Assembly (NCBI RefSeq): GCF_000701685.1
Contig: NZ_JNJO01000005.1
Location: 1-64,000 of the forward strand
Source of the DNA: Gemella sanguinis ATCC 700632
Lineage (GTDB): Bacteria > Bacillota > Bacilli > Staphylococcales > Gemellaceae
Direction of reading: 5' to 3'
DNA: 64,000 bases
Shown here: positions 48,165 through 56,811 of the stretch, one piece after another
Layout: each line of letters opens with the position of its first letter
Position numbering within the stretch: the first letter of the stretch is position 1
Program-made: the position numbers and the translations under genes
The notes under the pieces: generated by a model
Seen by the model: the letters and a program-made list of their open reading frames with translations, nothing else
Told to the model about the DNA's origin: nothing
Database searches by the model: none

Positions 48165-49019
48165 ATGAAATTAAAACGAAGTGAAAGAATAGTAGTAATG
48201 ACGGAATATTTATTAAATAATCCTAATAAACTAATTCCTTTAACTTACTTTGTGACGAAATTTAATCAAGCAAAATCGTCAATAAGTGAAGATATTCATA
48301 TTATAAAAACAGGTTTTAAAGAAGAGAATATTGGAGAAGTAAAAACTCTTGCTGGAGTGAGTGGTGGTGTAATTTTCACACCTACATTAGTAGAAGAAGA
48401 TGCAAGAAAAATACTTGACGAATTCATTGAAAAAATATCAGAGGGTGATCGACTTTTAGCTGGTGGATATATATTTATGTCGGATATAGTAGGGAATCCA
48501 AGTTTAATGAACAAACTTGGAAGAGTTATAGCTACTGTGTATAAAAATAAAGAAATTGATGCAGTAGTTACAGTGGCTACTAAAGGTATTCCGGTAGCAT
48601 ACGCAATAGCATCTATATTAAATAAACCAGTTATTACAATAAGACGAGATAATAAAGTTACGGAAGGAACTACTGTTGCGATAAACTATGTTTCTGGCTC
48701 GACAAAGAAAATTGAAACAATGATTTTATCTAAGAGAAGCTTAAACAATCATTCTAAAGTATTATTAGTAGATGATTTTATGCGTGGTGGTGGCGTACTT
48801 ACAGGTATGGAAAGTTTGATGAATGAATTTGATGTGGAAGTTATAGGAAAAGTTATACTAACACAATGTTATGACTCACCTAGAGAGCATGAAAATGATT
48901 ATTTATATTTATCAAAAATAGAAAATATTGATGAGTACAATGGTTCATTTGATGTCAAAATAGGTAATGTAATAGAAAAACTAAAAGAAGCAGAGAAAGA
49001 GGATTTAACTAATGAGTAA
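48165..49019 (+). CDS. purR: Purine operon repressor PurR
   Basis: The 284-residue Bacillus-type PurR has an N-terminal winged helix (KRSERIVVMTEYLLNNPNK, SSISEDIHIIK) and a phosphoribosyltransferase-like effector domain whose PRPP site is LLVDDFMRGGGVLTGM. PRPP relieves DNA binding. The frame opens earlier (TTG 48144, ATG 48153), but MKLKRSERIV at 48165 matches the family start; the spacing from GAGGAG is then 13 bp, so 48153 remains possible. The end overlaps glmU by 8 bases. Confidence 0.93.
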   Translation: MKLKRSERIVVMTEYLLNNPNKLIPLTYFVTKFNQAKSSISEDIHIIKTGFKEENIGEVKTLAGVSGGVIFTPTLVEEDARKILDEFIEKISEGDRLLAGGYIFMSDIVGNPSLMNKLGRVIATVYKNKEIDAVVTVATKGIPVAYAIASILNKPVITIRRDNKVTEGTTVAINYVSGSTKKIETMILSKRSLNNHSKVLLVDDFMRGGGVLTGMESLMNEFDVEVIGKVILTQCYDSPREHENDYLYLSKIENIDEYNGSFDVKIGNVIEKLKEAEKEDLTNE

Positions 49020-50391
49020 TAAAAGATATGCAGTAATTTTGGCAGCTGGTAAAGGAACAAGAATGCAGTCTAAGTTGTATAAAGTATTACACAAAGTATG
49101 TGATAGAACGATGGTTGAACTTGTTCTAGATAGTTTAAATGATTTAGAGATGGAAGATGTAATTACAGTTGTTGGTCATGGAGCTGAAAAAGTAAAAGAA
49201 GTTTTAGGTGAAAGAACAAAATTTGTACTTCAAGAAGAACAATTAGGTACAGCTCATGCAGTTAAAATGGCAAAAGAAGAATTACAGGATAAAGAGGGTA
49301 CTACTATTGTAATGTATGGAGATACTCCTCTAATTCGTCCTGAAACTATTAATAACATGTTAGACCATCATGAAAGAACAAACGCTAAAGCAACAGTTCT
49401 TACTGCGATAGCAGATGATCCTTTTGCGTATGGAAGAATTATTCGTGATGTTAATGGAAGACTTGTTAAAATTGTAGAAGAAAAAGATGCTACTGAAAAA
49501 GAAAAACAAATAAAAGAAATCAATTCAGGTATATATTGTTTTGACAATAAGCTTTTATTTGAAATGTTAGAGAAAGTGAAAAATGACAATAAACAAGGTG
49601 AGTATTATCTACCAGATGTATTGGCATTAGTTCGTGAGCAAAAAGAAATAATCGAAACTTATTTATGTGATGATTTTGATGAAACTTTTGGAGTTAATGA
49701 TAGAGTAGCACTGGCATATGCAGAAAATGTAATGAGAAATAGAATTAACACTAAACATATGCTTGCTGGAGTAACGTTAGTTGATCCTAATAATACATAT
49801 ATTGCTCCAAATGCTGTTATTGGACGTGATACAACAATTTATCCAAATGTTACTATTAAATCAAACACAGTAATTGGTGAAGATTGTCAAATTAAACCTA
49901 ATTCGTTCTTAGAAAATGTTGTAATAGGAAATGGAGTTAAAGTATTATCTTCAACAATTAGTGATTCTAAAGTAGGAGACCATACGACAGTAGGACCATA
50001 TGCACATATTAGAAATAACTGTGAGCTTGGTGAAAATGTAAGAATTGGTAACTTTGTTGAACTGAAAAATACAACATATGGAAATGGTTCTAAGACAGCT
50101 CATTTAAGTTATTTAGGTGATGCTACTGTAGGTAATAATACAAACATTGGTTGTGGTACAATAACAGTTAACTATGATGGAAAAAATAAATTTAAAACAA
50201 AAGTAGGTAGTGATACTTTTGTTGGATGTAATTCTAACTTGATAGCACCACTTGAGATCGGTGATGGAGTTGTTGTTGCTGCAGGTACTACGGTAACTGA
50301 AAATGTTCCAGATGATGCATTAGTAATTGCTAGAATGAAACAAGAGAATAAAGTAGGATATGCTAAAAAATTACCTGCTGGAAGAAAATAA
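49012..50391 (+). CDS. glmU: Bifunctional glucosamine-1-phosphate acetyltransferase / N-acetylglucosamine-1-phosphate uridyltransferase
   Basis: Makes UDP-GlcNAc for wall polymers. The 459-residue enzyme has the uridyltransferase loop LAAGKGTRMQSKLYKVLHK, YGDTPLIRP for the active site, and a C-terminal left-handed beta-helix of hexapeptide repeats (from about residue 250) with the acetyl-transfer region KTAHLSYLGDA. The 8-base overlap with purR suggests translational coupling. Confidence 0.97.
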   Translation: MSNKRYAVILAAGKGTRMQSKLYKVLHKVCDRTMVELVLDSLNDLEMEDVITVVGHGAEKVKEVLGERTKFVLQEEQLGTAHAVKMAKEELQDKEGTTIVMYGDTPLIRPETINNMLDHHERTNAKATVLTAIADDPFAYGRIIRDVNGRLVKIVEEKDATEKEKQIKEINSGIYCFDNKLLFEMLEKVKNDNKQGEYYLPDVLALVREQKEIIETYLCDDFDETFGVNDRVALAYAENVMRNRINTKHMLAGVTLVDPNNTYIAPNAVIGRDTTIYPNVTIKSNTVIGEDCQIKPNSFLENVVIGNGVKVLSSTISDSKVGDHTTVGPYAHIRNNCELGENVRIGNFVELKNTTYGNGSKTAHLSYLGDATVGNNTNIGCGTITVNYDGKNKFKTKVGSDTFVGCNSNLIAPLEIGDGVVVAAGTTVTENVPDDALVIARMKQENKVGYAKKLPAGRK

Positions 50392-50508
50392 CAATATATT
50401 TTGCTAAAGGAAATGAATAATTGTTATACAAAAAAATAATTTATTAATCTGTAGTAGTAAAAGAAAGAATTATTTTTAATTTATATATACAAGAAAATAT
50501 AAAAAGGA

Positions 50509-50556
50509 AAAGAGTGAATTATAAGTGAAATAACTATAATTTCACTCTTTTTTAAC
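50509..50556 (+). terminator. glmU terminator
   Basis: AAAAGAGTGAATTATA pairs with TATAATTTCACTCTTTT (one bulge), T run at the end. Confidence 0.8.
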
Positions 50557-50651
50557 TTGAAATAAAAAGATGAAAAGTATATAATTACTATAAAGAGAAA
50601 GTGTACTAGAAAAAATAATTGTATTATAATAATAAATGAGGAGGCAAAGCA

Positions 50652-51959
50652 GTGAAATCAAAACATCAAAAAATATTAGAATATATTAAAAGCTTACCGA
50701 TTGGTAGTAAAATTTCAGTACGACAAGTAGCCAAAGAATTAAAAGTGAGCGAAGGAACAGCATATAGAGCTATTAAGGAATCGGAAAACCGCGGTTTTGT
50801 GTCTTCAATCGAACGTGTTGGAACTGTAAGAATCCAGAAGAAAGAACGAGATAATGTAGAAAAACTATCTTATTCTGAAATAGTAAATATTGTTAGTGGT
50901 CAGCTAGTTGCAGGTCGTGGTGGAGTTCATGAAATCGTTCAAGACTTTGCAATTGGGGCCATGGATTATGAACAAGTTGGTCAGCATATTAGACAGGGTA
51001 CGTTATTAATAATCGGGAATCGTCCAAAAATAATAGAAATGTCGCTAGAAAAAGGATGTGCAATTCTAGTTACTGGTGGATATATGCCAAGTGATAGTAT
51101 TAAAGCAATAGCTGATAAAAAGAATTTACCACTTATTGTAACACCACATGATACTTTTTCAGTGACACATTTAATAAACCGTGTTACAAATGACCAAATT
51201 ATTAAGAGAGATATTATTGCAGTAGATAGTATCTATATTAAAGCAGAGAGACTATATACAATAAATCTAAACAGTACTGTTAAAGATTGGTATGATTTGC
51301 AGTTAGAAGTTGGTCATACTAGATATCCAGTTGTGAATGAATATGGAAAATTAGTCGGTATAGTTACAGCGCGTGATGTATTTTTACAAGAAAAAGATAC
51401 ATTAATAAAAGAGGTTATGGAAAGAAAAGTTGCTACAACTACTCTAGATACTCCAATATCTTCTGTAGCTAATACTATGTTATCAGAAGGGTATGAGCTA
51501 ATGCCTGTAATAGATAATAAAAATACATTACTAGGAGTTGTTACTAGAAAAATAGTAATAAACTCATTATTAACGAACAATAGATATCAAGAAGGACATA
51601 ATAATGATACGTTTGATGAAATAATGAGAAAAGGTATTGTACCTCGTGCTGATGGACTACAGGTAAAAGTAATTCCTCAGATGTTAGATCAATTTGGTAC
51701 TTTTTCTAGTTCTGCTTTATTAAGTATTATTGATGAATCTATTCATATTACAAGTTACAATTACAATAGAAGTGAAGTGTTAATGCAGAATAGTACATTA
51801 TACTTCTTAAAATCAGTACCTTTAGATAGAACAGTAACTACAAAAGTTACAATTTTAGATATCGGTAGAAAAACAGCAAAATTTGATGTTGAAGTATTTG
51901 ATAAAACAGAATTAGTAGCAAAAGCTATGGTTACATGTCAAGTATTCCAAAGAAACTAA
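50652..51959 (+). CDS. HTH-DRTGG-CBS-hotdog multidomain protein (YtoI-like)
   Basis: A 435-residue cytoplasmic protein. Domains in order: winged-helix HTH (residues ~1-65, SVRQVAKELKVSEGTAYRAI), DRTGG-like domain (about 75-185), CBS pair (about 195-305; TRYPVVNEYGKLVGIVTARD, LMPVIDNKNTLLGVVTRK) and a C-terminal thioesterase-like hotdog (about 320-435). The order matches Bacillus YtoI, whose role is unknown. A ligand-sensing regulator is the likely type. The start is GTG at 50652, with GAGGAGG upstream; nrnA follows after 17 bp. Confidence 0.88.
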   Translation: MKSKHQKILEYIKSLPIGSKISVRQVAKELKVSEGTAYRAIKESENRGFVSSIERVGTVRIQKKERDNVEKLSYSEIVNIVSGQLVAGRGGVHEIVQDFAIGAMDYEQVGQHIRQGTLLIIGNRPKIIEMSLEKGCAILVTGGYMPSDSIKAIADKKNLPLIVTPHDTFSVTHLINRVTNDQIIKRDIIAVDSIYIKAERLYTINLNSTVKDWYDLQLEVGHTRYPVVNEYGKLVGIVTARDVFLQEKDTLIKEVMERKVATTTLDTPISSVANTMLSEGYELMPVIDNKNTLLGVVTRKIVINSLLTNNRYQEGHNNDTFDEIMRKGIVPRADGLQVKVIPQMLDQFGTFSSSALLSIIDESIHITSYNYNRSEVLMQNSTLYFLKSVPLDRTVTTKVTILDIGRKTAKFDVEVFDKTELVAKAMVTCQVFQRN

Positions 51960-51976
51960 TAGAAAGAAGAAATTAA

Positions 51977-52954
51977 ATGACTACAATTTATGAGAACTTA
52001 TACGAAGAAATCTTTCTTAAAATAAAAGAAAATGATAAGATTATTATTCATAGACATGAAAGACCAGATCCTGATGCATATGGATCACAGGGTGCTATGT
52101 ATCAACTAATTAGAGAAAACTTTCCTGAGAAAGAATTAATAACAGTAGGAAAAGATTCACCTTCTCTTAACTTCTTATTTACAAATACAGAAGTTAGTGA
52201 AGAAGATTATAAAGATGCTTTAGTAATAGTAACAGACACAGCTAATTTTCCTAGAATTGATGGCAAGTTATTTACAAAAAACAATTTCTTAATTAAGATT
52301 GACCACCATCCACCATTAGATGACTATGGAAATATTAATTTAGTAGATACAGAAGTATCATCTTGTAGTGAATTAATTTATAATTTTTATACATATTTAA
52401 ATAAGAAATATGGTATAAGATTAAATGATGAAGCGGCAAAATTATTGTACTTAGGTATCGTAGGTGATACAGGAAGATTTTTATTCCCAAACACATCTAA
52501 TAATACACTTCAAGTTGCATCAGAACTTATAAAATATAATTTTAATATGAGTGAATTATTAGATAAGCTTGAAATAACAAGTGAAAATCTTATGCGTTTT
52601 AGAGCATTTATATTTGAAAAATATGATGTTTATCAAGATGGAGTAGCGTATTTAAAAATAACTAAAGAAGATATGGATAAATATGGAGTTGATCCAGGTG
52701 AAGTATCTACAGGTGTTAATTTACTTAGAAGTTTAGAAGGTCTATATGCATGGTGTTTTGCTATAGACGAGGGGAATAAAGTTAGAGTTAGAATACGATC
52801 AAAAGGTCCAGTTATTAACACTTTAGCAGAAAAATATGCTGGTGGAGGTCACCCATTAGCTAGTGGAGCAACTGTTAAAAATTGGGAAGAACTAGATGAT
52901 CTTCTTGATGATATGGCTAGAGTTGTAGCAGAATATATTAGAGAGAATGAGTAA
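51977..52954 (+). CDS. nrnA: Bifunctional oligoribonuclease / PAP phosphatase (DHH family)
   Basis: A 325-residue DHH-DHHA1 phosphoesterase. Metal sites are HERPDPDAYGSQ, VTDTAN and IDHHPPLDDYG; the DHHA1 motif is YAGGGHPLASGA near the end. NrnA finishes RNA decay by degrading nano-RNAs and hydrolyses 3'-phosphoadenosine 5'-phosphate. It pairs with the YtoI-like gene 17 bp upstream, as in other Firmicutes. Confidence 0.95.
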   Translation: MTTIYENLYEEIFLKIKENDKIIIHRHERPDPDAYGSQGAMYQLIRENFPEKELITVGKDSPSLNFLFTNTEVSEEDYKDALVIVTDTANFPRIDGKLFTKNNFLIKIDHHPPLDDYGNINLVDTEVSSCSELIYNFYTYLNKKYGIRLNDEAAKLLYLGIVGDTGRFLFPNTSNNTLQVASELIKYNFNMSELLDKLEITSENLMRFRAFIFEKYDVYQDGVAYLKITKEDMDKYGVDPGEVSTGVNLLRSLEGLYAWCFAIDEGNKVRVRIRSKGPVINTLAEKYAGGGHPLASGATVKNWEELDDLLDDMARVVAEYIRENE

Positions 52955-53015
52955 TAAATTATTTAAATAACTGTATATTCAGAAATTTTAAGAATATATT
53001 CAAAAAAAAAACGTC

Positions 53016-53044
53016 TTGACAGTTAAAAAATATAATGCTATACT
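53016..53044 (+). promoter_or_regulatory. Promoter of metNI
   Basis: TTGACA (53016-53021), 17 bp, TATACT (53039-53044), directly ahead of the T-box. Confidence 0.85.
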
Positions 53045-53054
53045 AAAAAAAGTT

Positions 53055-53298
53055 ATAATAAAAACCAATACTCTTATAAGTACTAGGTGAAATAATCAAA
53101 GAGAGTGCAGTAGGCTGAGAATGCATATTATGTAATCTAGGAAAATGGTTTGAGTGGTTAATGAAGTAAACAATGATTGTAAACTTTATTCGGGTATCCA
53201 CGTTATAGGATAAGCTATGTTAGTAGTATAAGTAAAAAAGTAAGGTGGTACCGCGTAAAACGCCCTTATTCTGTATAGCAGAGTAAGGGTGTTTTTTT
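53055..53298 (+). promoter_or_regulatory. T-box riboswitch (methionine specifier) of metNI
   Basis: The leader shows an AGAGAG segment, an ATG triplet in GGAAAATGGTTTGAGTGG as probable specifier, and the antiterminator core AAGGTGGTACCGCG (53242-53255), followed by a terminator (53261-53298). TGGT fits the ACCA end of tRNA-Met. Uncharged tRNA-Met should let transcription continue into the methionine importer genes. Confidence 0.9.
53261..53298 (+). terminator. T-box terminator of metNI
   Basis: CGCCCTTATTCTG pairs with CAGAGTAAGGGTG (wobble and one mismatch), then seven T residues. Confidence 0.9.
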
Positions 53299-53326
53299 AA
53301 ATAATAAAAAAGAGAAAGGATATACT

Positions 53327-54340
53327 ATGATTGAATTAAAAAATGTAAATAAGATTTATAATAACAAAGTTCATGCATTAAAAAATATTAATCTAAAAGT
53401 AGAAGAAGGGGATATTTACGGTATAATCGGATATTCTGGTGCTGGGAAAAGTACATTAGTAAGATTACTGAATGGATTAGAGATTGCTACAGATGGAGAA
53501 GTTATTATTGAAGGAGATGACTTTAATAAGATTACTGAATCAGAACGTCGTTTAAAACGTCAAAGAATAGGAATGATATTCCAACATTTTAATTTGTTAT
53601 GGAGTAGAACTGTTGCAGAAAATATTGCATTTCCATTAGAAATTTTAGGTAAACCGAAAAATGAGATAAAAGAAAGAGTAGAGGAATTAGCTAAATTAGT
53701 TGGTTTAGAAGATAGACTAAATGCTTACCCTTCACAACTTTCTGGTGGACAAAAACAAAGAGTAGGGATTGCTCGCGCATTAGCAGGTAAACCTTCAATC
53801 TTACTTTGTGACGAAGCAACAAGTGCTTTAGACCCAGAAACAACAGCTGAAGTATTAAACTTGATTAAAGAAATTCATAGAAAAACAAATATAACAGTAG
53901 TACTTATAACTCATGAAATGAATGTAATTAAATCAATTTGTACTAAAGTAGCTGTTATCGATGGTGGTACAATAGCTGAAAATGGATTAGTATCTGAAGT
54001 ATTCTATCACCCAACGCAAGAAGTAACTAAAAAATTCTTAAGTCAAACTTCATTTGCTTCTGAAATAGAAGAGCGCGAAAATATTGAAGAATGGAAAAAA
54101 GTATTTGCAGATGGTATTATTATTAAATTTACATTTGATAACAATACATCTAAGAAACCTATCTTAAGCATGCTATTAAAAGAAATTGAGTTTGATTTCA
54201 CTATCATCAACGGTCATATTGATAAAACAGCGGATGCCAATATAGGAACATTATTTGTTCAATTACTAGGAACAGATGAAAATATTAAGAAAGTAATATC
54301 TAGATTGAATGAATTAGGTATTTTAACGGAGGTGTTATAA
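53327..54340 (+). CDS. metN: Methionine ABC transporter ATP-binding protein
   Basis: The 337-residue ATPase has Walker A GYSGAGKSTLVRL, signature LSGGQKQRVGIARAL, Walker B ILLCDEATSALD, and a C-terminal ferredoxin-like NIL domain (from about residue 260) that lets methionine inhibit transport from inside. The preceding methionine T-box confirms substrate. Its stop overlaps metI by one base. Confidence 0.95.
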   Translation: MIELKNVNKIYNNKVHALKNINLKVEEGDIYGIIGYSGAGKSTLVRLLNGLEIATDGEVIIEGDDFNKITESERRLKRQRIGMIFQHFNLLWSRTVAENIAFPLEILGKPKNEIKERVEELAKLVGLEDRLNAYPSQLSGGQKQRVGIARALAGKPSILLCDEATSALDPETTAEVLNLIKEIHRKTNITVVLITHEMNVIKSICTKVAVIDGGTIAENGLVSEVFYHPTQEVTKKFLSQTSFASEIEERENIEEWKKVFADGIIIKFTFDNNTSKKPILSMLLKEIEFDFTIINGHIDKTADANIGTLFVQLLGTDENIKKVISRLNELGILTEVL

Positions 54341-55002
54341 TGTTTGATTTTTCTCGTGTTAGTTGGGTAAAAGTACAAAGTAAAACAATAGAAACATTAG
54401 TGATGACTTTTGAATCACTGGCAGCAGTAGTTATTATTGGGATATGTTTAGGTCTATTACTATACCTTAGCTCTAATAGTAATGGAGCATTTGGACGTAT
54501 TTTTTATGCAGTTGTTTCAGCAATAGTTAATATTTTCAGAGCAATTCCATTTATTATTTTAATTGTTCTATTATTACCGTTCACAAAAACTTTAGTTGGT
54601 TCTATAAGTGGACCTCAAGCAGCAATGCCAGCATTAATTCTTTCTGCAGCTCCATTTTACGCTCGTCTTGTAGAAATTGGACTTCGTGAAGTGGATAAAG
54701 GTGTTATTGAAGCAGCTAGAGCTATGGGTGCTAAAAAAATTACAATTGTTACTAAAGTATTAATTCCAGAAAGTTTACCAGCAATCGTTTCTGGATTAAC
54801 AGTAACGGCAATTGCACTTGTTGGATCAACAGCGATGGCGGGTGTTATTGGAGCAGGTGGATTAGGAAATCTTGCTTATTTAGATGGTTTCCAAAGAAAC
54901 AATAATACATTAACATTTGTAGCTACAGTATTAATATTAGTAATAGTATTTGCTATTCAAATACTAGGAGACTTTGTAGTTAAGAGAATAGATAAGAGAT
55001 AA
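54340..55002 (+). CDS. metI: Methionine ABC transporter permease
   Basis: A 220-residue inner-membrane component with about five helices. The ATPase-contact EAA motif is visible in GVIEAARAMGAKKITIVTKV, followed by GSTAMAGVIGAGGLGNLAY, the usual MetI segment. It overlaps metN by one base. No metQ binding-protein gene follows; a terminator lies directly after. Confidence 0.95.
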   Translation: MFDFSRVSWVKVQSKTIETLVMTFESLAAVVIIGICLGLLLYLSSNSNGAFGRIFYAVVSAIVNIFRAIPFIILIVLLLPFTKTLVGSISGPQAAMPALILSAAPFYARLVEIGLREVDKGVIEAARAMGAKKITIVTKVLIPESLPAIVSGLTVTAIALVGSTAMAGVIGAGGLGNLAYLDGFQRNNNTLTFVATVLILVIVFAIQILGDFVVKRIDKR

Positions 55003-55017
55003 TAAATCAAAAAAATG

Positions 55018-55058
55018 AGATAGTTTGTGATTTGGTAATCAAACTATCTTTTTTTTAT
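55018..55058 (+). terminator. metNI terminator
   Basis: AGATAGTTTG and CAAACTATC arms, extended by GATT/AATC, then a T8 run. Confidence 0.88.
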
Positions 55059-55160
55059 TTTTTTTATTTATTTTTACCAAAATACGTTAAAAATAGCTGA
55101 AAATATGATAAAATAGTTAAGATGTTAAAACAATAGTAAATTAGAAAAAGGAGGTTATTT

Positions 55161-56039
55161 ATGGTTATTCAATGGTTTCCAGGTCATATGGCCAAGGCAA
55201 CAAGAGAAGTTAAAGAAAAGTTGAAGCTAGTAGATATAGTTTTTGAGTTAGTAGATGCCCGTTGTCCTTTGTCTTCTCATAATATGTATTTAGATGAAGT
55301 AGTTAAAGATAAGAAAAAAATAATTATATTTAATAAAATAGATTTATGTGATAGAAAAGAAACTGCAAAGTGGAAAAATTATTTTGAAAACAAAGGCTAT
55401 GTAGTAGTATATACTGACGCAAAAAATAGTAATAATCTTAATAAAGTCATAGATAAAGCAAAAGAAGAGTTAGCGGAGAAAATAGCAAGACAAGTAGCTA
55501 AAGGAATAAAACCTAGAGCGATTAGATCAATGGTAATAGGTGTACCGAATGTTGGAAAATCGACATTTATAAATAAACTTATAAAGAAAAATGTGGCTAA
55601 TACGGCCAATAAACCAGGTGTAACAAAGAAACAACAGTGGTTAAAATTAAATAAAGACATAGAACTTTTAGATACTCCGGGAATACTTATGCCTAAATTT
55701 GATAATCAAGAAATTGGGAAAAAGCTCAGTTTAATTGGTTCTATTAAGGATGATATAACTCCTTTAGATGATGTATGTTTGTACTTAATTGAATTATTAA
55801 AAAATAATTATCTTGAAAACTTAAATAATCATTATAAATTAAATGTTAAAGCCGAAGATGAAAATCTAACAATTATGGAAAAAATAGCAGAAAAAAGATT
55901 TAAAAAAATAGGCGGAGATTATGATTATGATTCAACTATTAAGCTATTAATTCAAGATTTTAGAACACAAAAATTTGGATTAATAACATTAGATAATTAT
56001 GATGAAATAGTTAATAATGAGGAAAATAATGAAGATTAA
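55161..56039 (+). CDS. rbgA: Ribosome biogenesis GTPase RbgA (YlqF)
   Basis: A 292-residue circularly permuted GTPase needed late in 50S assembly. G motifs occur in permuted order: IIIFNKIDL (G4) near residue 58, GVPNVGKSTFINKL (G1) near 130, DTPGIL (G3) near 174. MVIQWFPGHMAKATREV is the family start. AAGGAGG precedes it. rnhB begins 11 bases before its end. Confidence 0.96.
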   Translation: MVIQWFPGHMAKATREVKEKLKLVDIVFELVDARCPLSSHNMYLDEVVKDKKKIIIFNKIDLCDRKETAKWKNYFENKGYVVVYTDAKNSNNLNKVIDKAKEELAEKIARQVAKGIKPRAIRSMVIGVPNVGKSTFINKLIKKNVANTANKPGVTKKQQWLKLNKDIELLDTPGILMPKFDNQEIGKKLSLIGSIKDDITPLDDVCLYLIELLKNNYLENLNNHYKLNVKAEDENLTIMEKIAEKRFKKIGGDYDYDSTIKLLIQDFRTQKFGLITLDNYDEIVNNEENNED

Positions 56040-56811
56040 TGAAATTAAAGAGTTGCTTCAGCAAGATGAAATATCTAAAGAAGTACTAGAAGAATTACGC
56101 AATGATGAACGAAGTGGTGTAAAAAAATTATTGTCTAGCTACGATAAAATGCAAGAAAAAAAACTTTTTTATAAAAAAGAGTACGAAAAAAAATCATTTT
56201 ATGAAAATAAATGTTATAATAGAGGATGTAAATACATCTGTGGTATAGATGAGGTAGGACGTGGTCCGCTAGCAGGTCCCGTAGTGGCGGCAGCGGTAAT
56301 TTTAAAGAAAGATAGTTATTTTGAAGGATTAAATGATTCTAAGAAACTATCAGAAAAAAAACGTGAAGAGCTATATGATAAAATTACAAATGAAGCAATT
56401 GCTTATGCTATTTGTGAAGTAAATAATGAAGAAATTGAAAAATATAACATATACAATGCTGCAAGAATAGCTATGCAACGAGCAGTTGAAAAGCTAGATG
56501 TAAAACCAGACTTTTTACTAATTGATGCAATGCCTTTTGAAAATTATCCTATCCCTAATTATAGTATGGTTAAAGGTGATGAAAAAAGTGTTTCGATTGC
56601 AGCTGCTTCAGTAATAGCAAAAGTATACCGAGATAATTTAATGAAAAAATATGCTAGTAAATATCCGTATTATGATTTTGAAAATAATGCCGGTTATGGA
56701 ACAAAAAAACATTTAGAAGGTTTAAGAAAACATGGAATAACGCCTATACATAGACGAGATTTCGAGCCTATTAAATCTATGATAAAAAGAGGAGGCAATA
56801 ATGGACAATAA
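56029..56811 (+). CDS. rnhB: Ribonuclease HII
   Basis: Removes RNA, including single ribonucleotides, from DNA. The 260-residue enzyme has the D/E catalytic residues in CGIDEVGRGPLAGPVVAAAV, LNDSKKLSEKKREELYDKI and LLIDAMP. The ATG at 56029 (MKINEIKEL) with GAGGA upstream is preferred over 56017. It overlaps rbgA by 11 bases and rnjB by 11 bases, so the three genes are tightly coupled. Confidence 0.95.
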   Translation: MKINEIKELLQQDEISKEVLEELRNDERSGVKKLLSSYDKMQEKKLFYKKEYEKKSFYENKCYNRGCKYICGIDEVGRGPLAGPVVAAAVILKKDSYFEGLNDSKKLSEKKREELYDKITNEAIAYAICEVNNEEIEKYNIYNAARIAMQRAVEKLDVKPDFLLIDAMPFENYPIPNYSMVKGDEKSVSIAAASVIAKVYRDNLMKKYASKYPYYDFENNAGYGTKKHLEGLRKHGITPIHRRDFEPIKSMIKRGGNNGQ

